Assembly (NCBI GenBank): GCA_014529385.2
Contig: CM043959.1
Location: 64,743,753-64,807,752 of the forward strand
Direction: 5' to 3'
DNA: 64,000 bases
Origin: Adiantum capillus-veneris
Lineage: Eukaryota; Streptophyta; Polypodiopsida; Polypodiales; Pteridaceae
Shown: one piece after another, positions 44,116 through 55,619 of the stretch
Position numbering within the stretch: the first letter of the stretch is position 1
Layout: each line of letters starts with the position of its first letter
Notes under the pieces: model-generated
Databases searched by the model: none
What the model saw: only the letters and a program-made list of their open reading frames with translations
Told to the model about the DNA's origin: nothing
Made by a program: the position numbers and the translations under genes

Positions 44116-46884
44116 TTGGTATCCAGAGCTTGGTTCTTTTTTGGGAAAGGGACAACCGTGGAGGAGGGGAGCCACATAACCTTGCATGAGCAAGTTGCAT
44201 GTTGGGGTCACCAAGTCGTGGAACACCTCTCCTGTGAGGAGGACGACAGGCAAGCAGTCCGTGGGCAACCCCCCTTGCAAGGAGGAGCCGTCGAGGTGGA
44301 CCTGCGTCAAAATCACCCCTCGCGTGCTCTACGGCTACACGTCGGGGGGGGGGGAGCACTTCACGACCTTGGGCCGAAGCCCCTAGCTCACCTCAGTGGC
44401 CGCCATGGCGGATTTCCTTGCTCGCGTGCTGCTCTGAGCGGCCATAGCCGTTGTGTGCTTGTTTATTTCCCACTACACGGGCGTCCAACCCCCTTGGGGG
44501 TTAGTTTCCACACCCTATTTTCAACAACAAGGGGCGGTACTCACAGTGGGGTACCCCACCCCCTTCCTCCTGTGCGGATTCGGCAAGGCCCGGAGAGGTG
44601 CGGCATCTTGACAAGGCCGGCACAAACTTTGAGCGTCCAATTCTCTGCGTATTACCAGTAAAGACTCAGAGATTTAAGAAAACCATTCCGACGGGAGTTC
44701 AAAGTACAATTACCTTTCAAAATCAATTAATGATTGCAAGTATAATTTATTCGGCTACCAAGGAATTGCGGAATTGCCTATACGGCGCACAATTTGAATC
44801 GATTTCCAACGGGATACTATCGATTTTGATGGAATTAGCAAGGCTAATTACACTTTGCGAGTGCTCTCAATCTCAGGTATTTTTTATGACTACTCCTTGC
44901 ACCGCACTGTGTCACCATGGGTTCAGATATCAATATTTGATTTTGAGCAACATACGCTTGATCCTGCCAATGATGGCCTGTGGCCGGATCCTTTCAAGGA
45001 GAGTACCTGCGACGCTACGACAGGTGATGACACTTACAAATTGCTCGATATTCAATAATTTTGTGCACTTTAGACACGCATGACAGTCATGGATGAAAAT
45101 TTTAAAGCTTTAAATGCAAATGTTACTAAACTATCCACATTAGTAATTCAATTAATGCAACAGCAGTCCAAGGGTCCTGCTGACACGCACATGCATGAGC
45201 ACGTTGCTACACAAGGGCAAGGCCCTTCTAATCTACGGCAAGGCCCAAATGCTGATACATACTCTCACTGCAAAAGAGGTGGATGAATTGTTGAAAAACA
45301 CCAAACCGCCGATTTTTAAGGGAGAAGACCGAGACCGCAATAAGGATGCCGTGAATATTTTTCTCAGCAAGTGGGACGGAATTCAGGCCTTACGGCGTAC
45401 TCCGGACGCAGTCAGAGCTCTACAAACGAGCTTAACTCTGGAAGGCAAGGCCTACAAATTGTGGATGTCTCTCAAGGAGAAGAACATCATACCACAGAGT
45501 TGGGCAGCTTTTGAAGCTATGTTTAGCAAAGAATTTTTGCCTACAAATGAGGCAGATCGAAATTGGATGGCTTGGGACACATGTTCCATGTGCCAATACC
45601 CATCATTGTTTGAATATATCTCTCACTCGGGATGCTATCCTCAAATTATAAGGCTTAGATAACTTTCAACAAGTACAGGGGTTTGTACGAGGTCTGACAC
45701 CAGAGCTTAAGAAGTACGTCAAGACCCAAGATCCTAAAACACTTGAGGAAGACATAGTGAAAGCACATATTCATGATGATCCAGATGAAAAGAAATCACA
45801 TAATAGTCATGTGCCTGCTAATACACATGGTAATACATGCACTCAGTATGGGCAAAGAAAATTTATAGTTGCCAATTCAGATGCATCTAAAAAACCTAAA
45901 GGCGTCCAGGGATCCTCTCTCTCCTGAGGACTTTGATAAAACTAAGAAAGAAAAATTATGTTTTCAATGTTTATTAAGTGGTCATGGCAAAAAGGATTGT
46001 CCCAAGGGGAAATCTGCTGCTCATGGCAAGGAGAAAGTAGTGCACATGGTGCAACTGCTACCTCTTGAGTCTTCCTCACGCTTTTCTACAATGGAAGTAA
46101 CACACACAGAGGTGGTACATGAATGTTGTCTCGCAGCTTCCATGTGGCAACAAACCTTTGGACCACATGAGTTAGTACGTATGCACGGATCTCTACAAGG
46201 CCACAAGGTGCACATCTCGATAGATGACGGTGCTACTCACAATTTCATCAATTATGGATTCGTGAAAAAACTCAAATTGCCTCAAACTCCGAGTACCCAC
46301 TGCTACAAGGTAGCAATGATGAATGGACATGATACCGAAATCTGGGATACTCAATGCCGAGCTGTTCCATTGGAAGTACAAGGTTACTCCACATACTTGG
46401 ATTTTCAGGTTATGAACATGGAAAGGGAAGATGTGGTTCTTGGTAGGGATTGGTTGCATAGCCTAGGACCATCACTGAAGCGTAGCTATGAGCACAACAG
46501 CTTGATGTTTGAATCCCATGGCGCACATGTGTTATTGTTAAGAGAAGGATATACCTTCATCGCCATTGATTTGTACCGCTGAGCTTATGAAGCTCGTTTC
46601 TGATAATAAAATAGATCAAGTTTTCTTGTGTTACTCACTGTCTCATTTTCTTTCTAACATTGAAACTGTTGAACATTCCTCAACGCCACATGCTTCTCTC
46701 TCATCTCTTCCACCAATGGCTAATTCTAAACAAGCAAACATTGCTAGTGAGTTACAGAGATTACTAAAGGAATTTCAAGATTTTTTTCCTAATGATTTGC
46801 CACCAAGATTACCGCCGATACGATCGATGCAACATAGCATCGACGTGGCTGCAAGTTGTAAACCTGTCAGTATAGACCGACTAT
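44116..46884 (+). pseudogene. G-short B leader, gag and protease (truncated)
   Basis: A leader of about 800 bp, GC-rich at 44130-44620, precedes gag, whose first Met is near 44919 by comparison with G-short A. Gag shows MTVMDENFKALNANVTKL, a capsid-like region (FKGEDRDRNKDAVNIFLSKW), a CCHC knuckle (CFQCLLSGHGKKDC, near 45960) and a protease with DDGATHNFINYG (near 46215). Frameshifts occur near 45290, 45640 and 45870, and a TGA at 46580. Homology to G-short A ends at about 46884, at the entry to reverse transcriptase, so pol is lost. Confidence 0.85.
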
Positions 46885-47546
46885 GAAGACGGTGCTCATG
46901 GCGGCCCTTGATATGCTCGAAGACCACCATGCCAGAAACCAAAGGGAACTAGCACTGCAAGGCGCTTGTATTCAAGCCCACCATGGCAAAACCCTGCACC
47001 TTGGATGCCTTGCAGAGCCCGTGACGGTGGCCTTTGGCGCATGATGACATGCAACATGCTGGAGCACAATTGCCGCTCATCCATGGGATGTAGCCTCGCA
47101 TGTATAGCATGGGCTGCAACCCTTAGCAAGAGTGGGTGCCCGAAATAGGGCGCCCCCCAACCCTGGATTCCAAAAAAAGAAAATAAAAATTAACATTGAA
47201 GTGTTGCCTGGCCATGGCGTTGCACAGAGCTGCCGGTGGGGAGCGAGAAAAACTGTGATGGCGCCCTCCATGGGCCTCCGTTGCAGGCGAGTCATTGAAG
47301 AAATGTATTGGCGCCGCCATGGCAATTCCATCAAGCTCAGCCAGGGCCATTTTCCTGCTAATCAATTCCGCCAACTGTGTGTGTGCAAGCGGCGCTTCCC
47401 GCAAGCATCTCCTCACCAAAACAGTGTAGGCCTCAATTCCCCAATCTTCCTCTTCCTCGAGTGCATGCAACTTCATGCAAGCCCAAGAAATTGAGGCTTG
47501 GAACTCCACGACCTTGAATCACCTCTCTTGGATTTCCTCCATGAAG

Positions 47547-47636
<90 letters not shown>

Positions 47637-47696
47637 ATGCATCCCTCCTCCATAGCTCCCTGCTTCTCCCTCCTCTCCACCTTGCTCTAATACCAA
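46885..47696 (-). mobile_element. 5' internal region of a minus-strand short-LTR element
   Basis: The primer site is at 47684-47695 (minus TGGTATTAGAGC), one base from the LTR. A 47550-47634 GA array of about 42 units lies in the leader. Minus-strand frames such as 47123-47509 (GC-rich, Ala-rich) have no recognisable domain. The region ends where G-short B breaks off at 46884. It may be non-autonomous or unrelated cargo. Confidence 0.5.
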
Positions 47697-47816
47697 TGTA
47701 AGACACAGGGGACTGGACCATGCAATTCTCCACCCAATCGCTCCCTATATAGGCCTTGCCTGTGTAAATTCAGGGATCCCCTTGACTGCATGTCCGTCCT
47801 GGCCCTTGGCCTGACA
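47697..47816 (-). repeat. 5' LTR of a minus-strand short-LTR gypsy
   Basis: A 120 bp LTR, minus strand TGTCAGGCCAAGGGCC ... GTGTCTTACA, with CTATATAGG (near 47742-47750). The partial LTR at about 60813-60853 matches its first 37-40 bases. Beyond its outer end, CTGAT begins the G-long LTR at 47817. Confidence 0.75.
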
Positions 47817-49365
47817 CTGATCATTTAATATGGGGAAGTACCAAGGGAGAAAAAGCTACAATATTGCTTAAGCTGGTAGATTGGCCACAATAGGGAACCA
47901 AAGGAGGGAAAATAGGGATCCAAAGGGGGGGCCAACTGCAAAAGAGCAATGTGCAACAATGGGCTTTAAAGACCCTAAGGTTCAGCCCATTAAGACTTCC
48001 AAAATGCTAAGGTTCCAAAATTCAAAGGTTGAGTCCAATGGTCAAGCTTAGGAAAATTGGATGCTTTGTGTGTGTACAAAAATTCTTCAATGATTCCTAC
48101 ATAGGAGGGGGCGAGCATTGCAAGTAGGGCATGAGAGAGAAACACACACACACACACACACTCACAAGCTTCTTTTACACAAAAGGAATGAGGGACACAT
48201 GTCAGCTCCCTAGCCCAGATGCCCACAAGATGCACTCAAATCCTATTGGATGGCCATGGAGGTGGACCAATGAGAATTAGGCTAGAGTACATCTAGTTTA
48301 ATTCATTTAAAAACACTTAATAAAATAACCAATAAGAATTAAGCTCTCTAGAAGACTATTAGACAGTCTCCCAAGGGGTCCAATGAGCATTCAACAACCC
48401 AATGGCTTGCCTGATTCCTATTGGCCAGGAGACAAAGGGGTCCAATGAGAGTTTAGTTGCATTCATTACTTAGCTAAATCTCTTACAAAAGGGGAAAGGG
48501 GGACATATGTCAAAAGACTATCACTTATGCTCCTTAGATCCTATTGGCTAAGCCTGGAGGGGTCCAATGGGAAGCCAGGAAGAGGAAATAGCATGAGGGA
48601 TCAACCAAAAGAGAGTGAGGGGTCTGAATTTTTCAACGCATTATCACTTACACACTCACACTAGCTCATATGTGAAGGAAGAAGACTTGCTCTCTTCTTC
48701 TCAAGCTTTAATGGAAAGCTTATCACCTACTCCAAGCTTGTGAGAAGGGAGTCCTACACCAACAACTCTTGGCTTTGTGATGCAAATCCAACCAAGAGCC
48801 AAGCTTCAAAGCATGCTCATCTCCTCTATCATGCTAATTACTAAGCTGTGCTATGCTAACATGAGTGAGTATGTGAGGAGATGTACATCTTTCTCGTAAG
48901 ACTACTCCTTCTTCCTCTCAATCTACTCTCATACCCCGCTAGCTCCTCACCATCTTCGAATGTGTGTGAGGTCTTGGGTCTGAGACCGTGAGAGGATTGA
49001 TGTTGTGTTTTATAAGTGTTTGCTTAGTGCTTGAAGCTTCCATCTTCATTGAACTAGCTAGTTATTGAAGGTACACAAAGAATTGTATTGTAAAATGTCT
49101 CTCTTGGTGGGGGAAACCTATAATACAAAGCCATTTGGAGGGGGGACCGGGTCCATGTAAATCCGGTCCTTAACTATTGTCAATAGCTTAATTTCTCTCT
49201 CTTTTGAAGTATTGTTCATGCTATCTAACTAGGTGTTATGCTTTTTGTTGCCGTTTCCACCCAGGCACTCTTGCTATGCTCATTAGGAACTTATTCTAAT
49301 GAAATGTTCACTATGTTCATGTTATTTTCCGCTACACACAAGTTACTAGGCCATTAAATGTTACA
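47817..49365 (+). repeat. 5' LTR of the plus-strand G-long element
   Basis: It lacks the first 55 or so bases of the family LTR (present at 60761-60815 and in the solo LTR) because a minus-strand short-LTR element occupies that point. Otherwise it parallels the solo LTR and ends ATGTTACA. A short CA array (48142-48160) replaces longer arrays in other copies. Confidence 0.85.
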
Positions 49366-49366
49366 T

Positions 49367-49378
49367 TGGTATTAGAGC
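49367..49378 (+). promoter_or_regulatory. G-long primer binding site
   Basis: TGGTATTAGAGC lies one base inside the 5' LTR and matches the initiator tRNA-Met primer type with one substitution. Confidence 0.85.
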
Positions 49379-49816
49379 ACAAGGTTTCTCTCTTCTTTCT
49401 CACGGAGGTCCTCAAGCTAGCTATAAATGGTTGGTATTATTGATTGTAATTGAGTAAGTAGAATAGGGATTTTTCATCCTTGCAATGCGCCTGCCGTCAT
49501 GCAGATAACATGGCATCACTGTCGAGAGCTATGGTCTTAATAGTGGAGTCCTATGGGGCTTTCCGACGGCTTAACCACTATTGACCTATTGGAAGCTTGA
49601 CAGGAGTCGGTGATGTTTTGATGTTGAAAGACCCTCTCTTCTATTCCTTGCAACTAATGGTATTTGAGCCATGGTTACAGTAGCTTGAGTGCTTTTCTAA
49701 AGGGGTAAAGAGGAGTAGCAACTAGGGCTTGAAGTGCCAAAGTACTCTTAAAAAAGTTCACACCTAAAAGTTGTTAGAATGGCTGACAATAGTAAAGAGA
49801 TTGAAATGAATGTTGA

Positions 49817-49990
49817 TGTCGGGACAAGGGTCTTGTAACCTAAGAACTAGGATGGTCATGGACTACGGCCAAGGGTTGGGCTAGACAGTGTGGACAGGGG
49901 ATCCGCCGTCCAGGGCAAGGGGCTAGGAGCCCGCCTATATAATGGGAGGTTGGGAGGAGGATCTTCAGTCTAGTTTCCCTAGTTCTTACA
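49817..49990 (+). repeat. G-short A 5' LTR
   Basis: It begins TGTCGGGACAAGGG and ends AGTTCTTACA, with TATATAA at 49936-49942 as the probable TATA box. Such very short LTRs leave about 50 bp between TATA and the primer site for the R and U5 regions. Confidence 0.92.
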
Positions 49991-50827
49991 CTGGTATCAG
50001 AGCTTAGGTTAGCTAGGAAGTCTCTCTTCCACTCTCTCTCTAGGCGTGGTCACTTTTTGCTTCTAAAAATAGGGCCTTGAGGTGAGAACCGTGGCTTTTG
50101 TAGGGCTTTTTCCAAATTTAGTAAAGGGGCTGTCTAAATCGGAAACGTTTTCCTGTTTTGGAAGGGAAGGTGTGGTGCACGAAAAACTGCGCTCTTGGGC
50201 TTGACAGGAGCACCCTGGGGAAGGGGGTGTGCTTTCAAGAGCTTGTGGTCACTACCTGCCTGAGCAAGCCGTACACAGCTTGTGTATGCTCGCGCTATCT
50301 GCTCCACGCTGCCTGCGTTTTTTCCATCAAAAAAATCATTTGTTTTCATATGGCATGGCCAATTGAAACACGATTTTGAGCCTTGGCCATTCTTGGTGGC
50401 CCTTCCCACAAGCAAGGAAATTCCCATAAGCCTTGACCTCCGTACTCGGTGCAAGAAGTAAGCCGTATCGACTTCCCTCGAGCCTGACGGCTTATGAGTC
50501 CACTCAAATCTTGCAAAAAATTCCAGGTTTCTGCAATTGCGACAGTTTCAATTGGCGTTCATGCAACATAATTGTTCGCTGATTACGAAAGCTATAATTA
50601 AGCTTCTTCACAACGGTGACGCTTCAACCATCTACACTACACGATTTCAGTCGTCTTGTGAGCCACGGGCGATTTTGCGAAGTTCATTTTTTACACCGCT
50701 TGTGCAAGTTCTTCTTTTTTTGACAGTCAGGTGCTACGACGCACAAGTGAAGTTAGCTATACTTGGCAAGTGCTACCAACATCAGGTATTTTTTTTCTGA
50801 GTACTTCTTTCACTGCACTGTGTCTCC

Positions 50828-53800
50828 ATGGATTCCGATATCAACATGACATTCGATTTTGAGCAAAGTACTCCTGATCCTACCAATGACGGCTCATGGC
50901 CGGATCCTCTCAAGGAGAGTACCCGCGACGCTACGGCATGAGAATATACTTAAGAATTGATTGATATTCAAGAATTTCGTGCACTTCAGACACGCATGAC
51001 AGTCATGGATGAAAATTTTAAGGCTTCAAATGAAAATGTTACTAAACTTTCCACATTAGTCATTCAATTAATGCAACAGCAGACTAAGAGTCCTGCTGAC
51101 ACCCACATGCATGAGCACGTTGGAACACAAGGGCAAGGCCCAATTAATGAAACACTGCATACTCTCACTGCCAAAGAGGTAGATGACTTGTTAAAGAATT
51201 TTAAACCACCAGTTTTCAAGGGCGAAGATCGAGACCTCAATAAGGATGCAGTGAACATCTTTCTCAGTAAATGGGATGGAATTCACGCCTTACGGCATAC
51301 TCCGGATGCAGTTAGAGCTCTGCAAACGAGCTTAACTCTGGAAGGCAAGGCCTACAAATGGTGGATGTATCTCAAGGAGAAGAACATCATACCACAGAGT
51401 TGGGAAGACTTTGAAGCAATGTTTAGCAAGTAATTTTTGCCTACAAACGAGGCCGATCAAAATTGGACCGCTTGGGACACATGTTCCATGTGCCAATATC
51501 CATCACTCCTTGAATATATCTCTCACTATCGGGACGTCATCCTCAAGTTGGAAGGCTTGGATACCTTTCAACAAGTACGAGGGTTCATACGAGGTCTGAC
51601 TCTAGAACTTAAGAAGTATGTCAAGACCCAAGACCCTAAAACACTTGAGGAAGCCATAGTGAAAGCACATAATCATGATGACCCTGATGATAAGAAAACA
51701 CATAATAGTAACGTGCCTGCTAGTATACATGGTAATACACACACTCAGTATGGGCACAATAAAAGAAAATTTCTACTTGCTAATTCAGCCTTGCATCCAA
51801 AAAACCCAAGGGGTCCAGGGGTCCTCTCTCTCCTAAGGATTTTGATAAGGCCAAGAAAGAGAAGCTATGTTTTCAATGTTTAAGAAGAGGCCATGGCAAA
51901 AAGGATTGTCCCAAGGGGAAATCTGCTACTCAAGGGAAGGAGAAATCAGTGCACACGGTGCAACTACTACCTCTTGAGTCTTCCTCACTCAAAATTCTCC
52001 ACAGTGGAAGTAACACACAATGAGGTGGTGCATGAATGCTGTCTCACAGCTTCCATGTGGCACAAACCTTTGGACCACATGAGTTAGTACGTATGCACGG
52101 ATATGTGCAAGGGCACAAGGTGCGCATCTTGGTAGATGACGGTGCTACTCACAATTTCATCAATTATGGATTGGTGAAAAAGCTCAAACTGCCTCAAACT
52201 CCGAGTACCCACCACTACAAGGTAGCATGATGAATGGACATGATACGGAAATATGGGATACTCAATGCCGAGCTGTTCCATTGGAAGTACAAGGGTACTC
52301 TACTTGTTTGGATTTTCAAGTTATGAACATGGAAAGGGCTGATGTGGTTCTTGGTAGGGTGTGCTTGCATAGCCTAGGACCATCACTGAAGCATAGCTAT
52401 GAGCACAACAGCTTGATGTTTGATTCCCATGGCACACATGTGTTTTTGTTAGGAGAAAAGGATATACCTTCATCACCACTGATTTGTACTGCTGACCTTA
52501 TGCAACTCGTTTCTAATAATAAAATAGAACAGGTTTTCTTGTGTTACTCCCTGTCTCATTTTCTTTCTAACATTGAGTCTGTTGAACATTCCTCAACGCC
52601 GCATGCTTCTCTCTCCTCTATTTCACCAATTGCTAATTCTACACAGGCAAACGTTGCTAACCAATTACAAAAATTATTAAATGAATTTCAAGATGTCTTT
52701 CCTAATGATTTGCCATCAGGTTTACCCCGACACGCTCAGTACAACATGGCATTGACGTGACTGCAGGCTGTAAACCTGTTAGTAAACCACCTTACCATAT
52801 GAGTTACTCAGAGGCTGCTGAGGTGGAACGTCAGCTTGCTGAATACCTTAGCAAAGGGTTTATACAACCCAGTTCTTCACCATGGGCTTCGCCTATCCTT
52901 TTAGTGAAGAAAAAGAACGGCAGAATGCACATGTGCGTAGACTACCGGGGCTTAAATGCGGTTACAGTTAAGAACAAATACCCGTTGCCAAGGGTAGATG
53001 AGTTATTTGATAAGCTAACTCATGCTCAAATTTTTACGAAAATCGACTTGCGGTCAGGATATCACCAAGTCCGTATTCGGCTTGCCGATATACCTAAGAC
53101 TGCATTCCGAACACGGTTTGGGCATTACGAGTTTTTGGTGATGCCCTTTGAGTTAACCAATACACCCGCAACATTCATGACACTTATGGATAGTGTCTTC
53201 CAAGGAAATTCATTATTTAGGGCATGTTATTTTAGCTAATGGCCTATACATGGATCAATCCAAAGTGGATACCATCCGAAAATGACCACCATCCAAAAAT
53301 GGCCACCTCCTAAAAATCTGGAAGAATTATAGATCTTTTAGGCTTTGCCAATTTTTATCGAAGGTTCGTTAAAAACTATGCTCACATTGTTGTACCTATG
53401 ACGGACCAACTAAAAGGCAAAGGTAAGGCTTTTCACTAGGGTTCCGCTCAACAGCATAGTTTTGAAACACTCAAAGACGCATTAGCTACAGCTCCTATAC
53501 TGGCTATTGTAGATCGTTTGAAAACATTAGTTTTGGAAACGGATGCCAATGATCATGCTATTGGAGCAGTCCTGTTACAAGACGGACGGCCGATTGGATT
53601 TGAAAGTAAGAAGTTGGATGCAGCTCAGCAGAATTATTCTGCCTTTGAACGCGAACTCTATGCAATAGTGTCTGCCTTAAAGACATGGTGGCACTATCTG
53701 ATTGGTGCTCAGTTCGAGATTGTGTTTGACCATGAAAGCATCAAATGGTTTACACAACAAACAAATTTAAAGGGTCAAAAATCCACGTGGACCGAGATCC

Positions 53801-55436
53801 TTCAGGAATATGACGCCAAATTAAGGTATCGCAAAGGCCGATACAATGTAGTGGCAGACACTCTAAGTCGAATGCCAGAGATCAATTCGCTCTTGTTCAC
53901 GGAACTTCGTAGTGAATTTTTAGATTCTCTCAAGGGCAAATATGAGCAAGATGAAACATATTCCAAAGTGTGGATCCATGTTCAAAAGAGGGATCCTTCT
54001 CACTCCAATGCAGGTAGTGTACAATTAACTTCCACACCTAGTTCTCCTTTATCAAGTGATGAACTACAACGATGGAAGCATTTTACCATCGACAATGGGT
54101 ACCTACTCCACAAGGGGAGAGTTTGTGTACTGATGGACACAGACATTCGGCCCCAAATTCTTTATGAATGTCATGATAGTCCAAGTGCAGGGCACCCGGG
54201 AATTAAAAAAACTTATTCTCTCGTACGACGACAGTTTTACTGGCCAAGTCTACATGGTTTTGTTCAAGCTTATGTCTTGCATTGCCAAAAATGTCAAGTG
54301 AACAAGGCAGAGCGCCTGAAAGTAGGAGGACTCTTACATCCTTTGGAAATTTCCAATGGAAAATGGGAAAGTATCTCTATGGATTTCATTGTAGGTTTAC
54401 CAACCACTATACGAGGTCATGACTCAGTATGGGTGGTTGTAGACAGGTTGACTAAACTATGTAAGTTTATTCCAACCAAATCAATGGTTAAGACACCGGA
54501 ACTAGCCAAGTTATTTGTGGACAATCTATACAGATTGTATGGGTTGCCAAGTAACATTGTTAGTGACCATGATCCCAAGTTTAACAGCCACTTTTGGAGA
54601 GCTGTATTTAAACGATTGGGTACATAATTAAACCTCAGTACATCTGATCATCAAGAAACGGATGGTCAAATGGAACGGGTTAACCAAGTGCTAAAGGATA
54701 TGTTAAGAGCATACATCAGCAAAAAACAGTTAGACTGGGAAGAATACTTTCCTATTCTCGAGTTTGCCTACAATAGTTCTAAGCATGTCACAGCAGGTTT
54801 TAGTCCTTTCATGTTCATGTACGGGTTTCAACCTAGGTCACCAGTTACGGTGGTGTTGGCAACCGAAAAAGTCCAACAGGTTAAGGATTTTCTCCAAGAC
54901 CACATGGATATGCTGAAACTTGCTCGTCTGAATTTCCGGCAAGCACAAGATCGGTATAAGAAATACGCTGATGAGAAATGTCAGCAAGTTACCTTCGAAG
55001 AAGGGGAGGAAGTATTTTTACGTGTGCCAGAACATTCAAAAAGTCTGAAACTAGACCGACACCTAAATTATCTCCCCGATATTGTGGGCCTTTCAAAATA
55101 CTCAAGTGAGTCGGTGATCGTGCCTACAAACTATTACTACCATCACATTCTCGCATTCATCCGGTGTTTCATGTAAGCCGTCTACGAAAGCGGTTACATG
55201 GGGACGACAACGTTATAGACCAACAGGTTTTGGTTGATTACATTGAACCTCCTACCCTACCGCATGAACCTGAACGTGTTATGGATTATCATGAGTTGTG
55301 TACACAACATCACGTATGACAACAAGCCTTAATAAAGTGGAAAGACCCACCTGAAGAAGGTGCCACTTGGGAAAACATTAGTGTTCTTAAGAAGAAGTTC
55401 CCCACTTTTGTTTTCGAGGACGAAAACTCTTCTTAA
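50828..55436 (+). pseudogene. G-short A gag-pol with deleted RT catalytic core
   Basis: Gag starts at 50828 (MDSDINMTFDFEQS) and soon meets a TGA (near 50939). It then shows the same capsid-like region as G-short B and a stop at 51431. The CCHC knuckle (CFQCLRRGHGKKDC, near 51869) and the protease (DDGATHNFINYG, near 52137) follow. RT runs normally through [17 protein letters not shown] and [15 protein letters not shown], then jumps from MDSVF (near 53200) to HYLGHVI, losing the Asp-Asp catalytic strand, about 160 bp. RNase H (LETDANDHAIGAVLLQDG) and integrase (FYWPSLHGF, MDFIVGLPT, SDHDPKFNSHFW, TDGQMERVN) are well kept apart from a TAA near 54625. The tail resembles a chromodomain (KWKDPPEEGATWENI) and ends at 55436, next to the polypurine tract. 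Confidence 0.9.
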
Positions 55437-55447
55437 GGGGGGAGTAA

Positions 55448-55619
55448 TGTCAGGACAAGGGTCCTGTAACCTAAGAACTAGGATGGTCATGGACTACGGC
55501 CAAGGGTCAGGCTAGACAATGTGGACAGGGGATCCGTCTAGGGCAAGGGGCTAGGAGCCCGCCTATATAATGGGAGGTTGGGAGGAGGATCTTTAGTTTA
55601 GTTTCCCCTAGTTCTTACA
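55448..55619 (+). repeat. G-short A 3' LTR
   Basis: It runs TGTCAGGACAAGGGTCC ... AGTTCTTACA, with TATATAA at 55564-55570. It lacks three bases (CGT) around the CCGTC step present in the 5' LTR. GTTGA follows immediately. Confidence 0.92.

Larger units (their letters stand above)
49817..55619 (+). mobile_element. G-short A: short-LTR gypsy nested in G-long gag
   Basis: A 5.8 kb element with LTRs of 174 bp (49817-49990) and 172 bp (55448-55619), differing by roughly 6% by eye. It has a tRNA-Met primer site (TGGTATCAGAGC, 49992-50003), a polypurine tract (AAGGGGGGAGTAA, 55435-55447) and a perfect GTTGA duplication (49812-49816 and 55620-55624). It shares gag and protease with G-short B, whose pol is lost. 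Confidence 0.95.

Noticed and set aside
44056-44661. 201-codon plus-strand ORF in the G-short B leader
   Set aside because: It starts inside the LTR, crosses the primer site and has the composition of a chance frame in GC-rich DNA. The gag of the element begins further downstream in G-short A-like sequence.
47123-47509. 128-codon minus-strand ORF in GC-rich DNA
   Set aside because: No domain is visible and the composition is Ala/His/Arg-rich. It sits in the leader of a short-LTR element, so it was described with that element rather than called as a gene.
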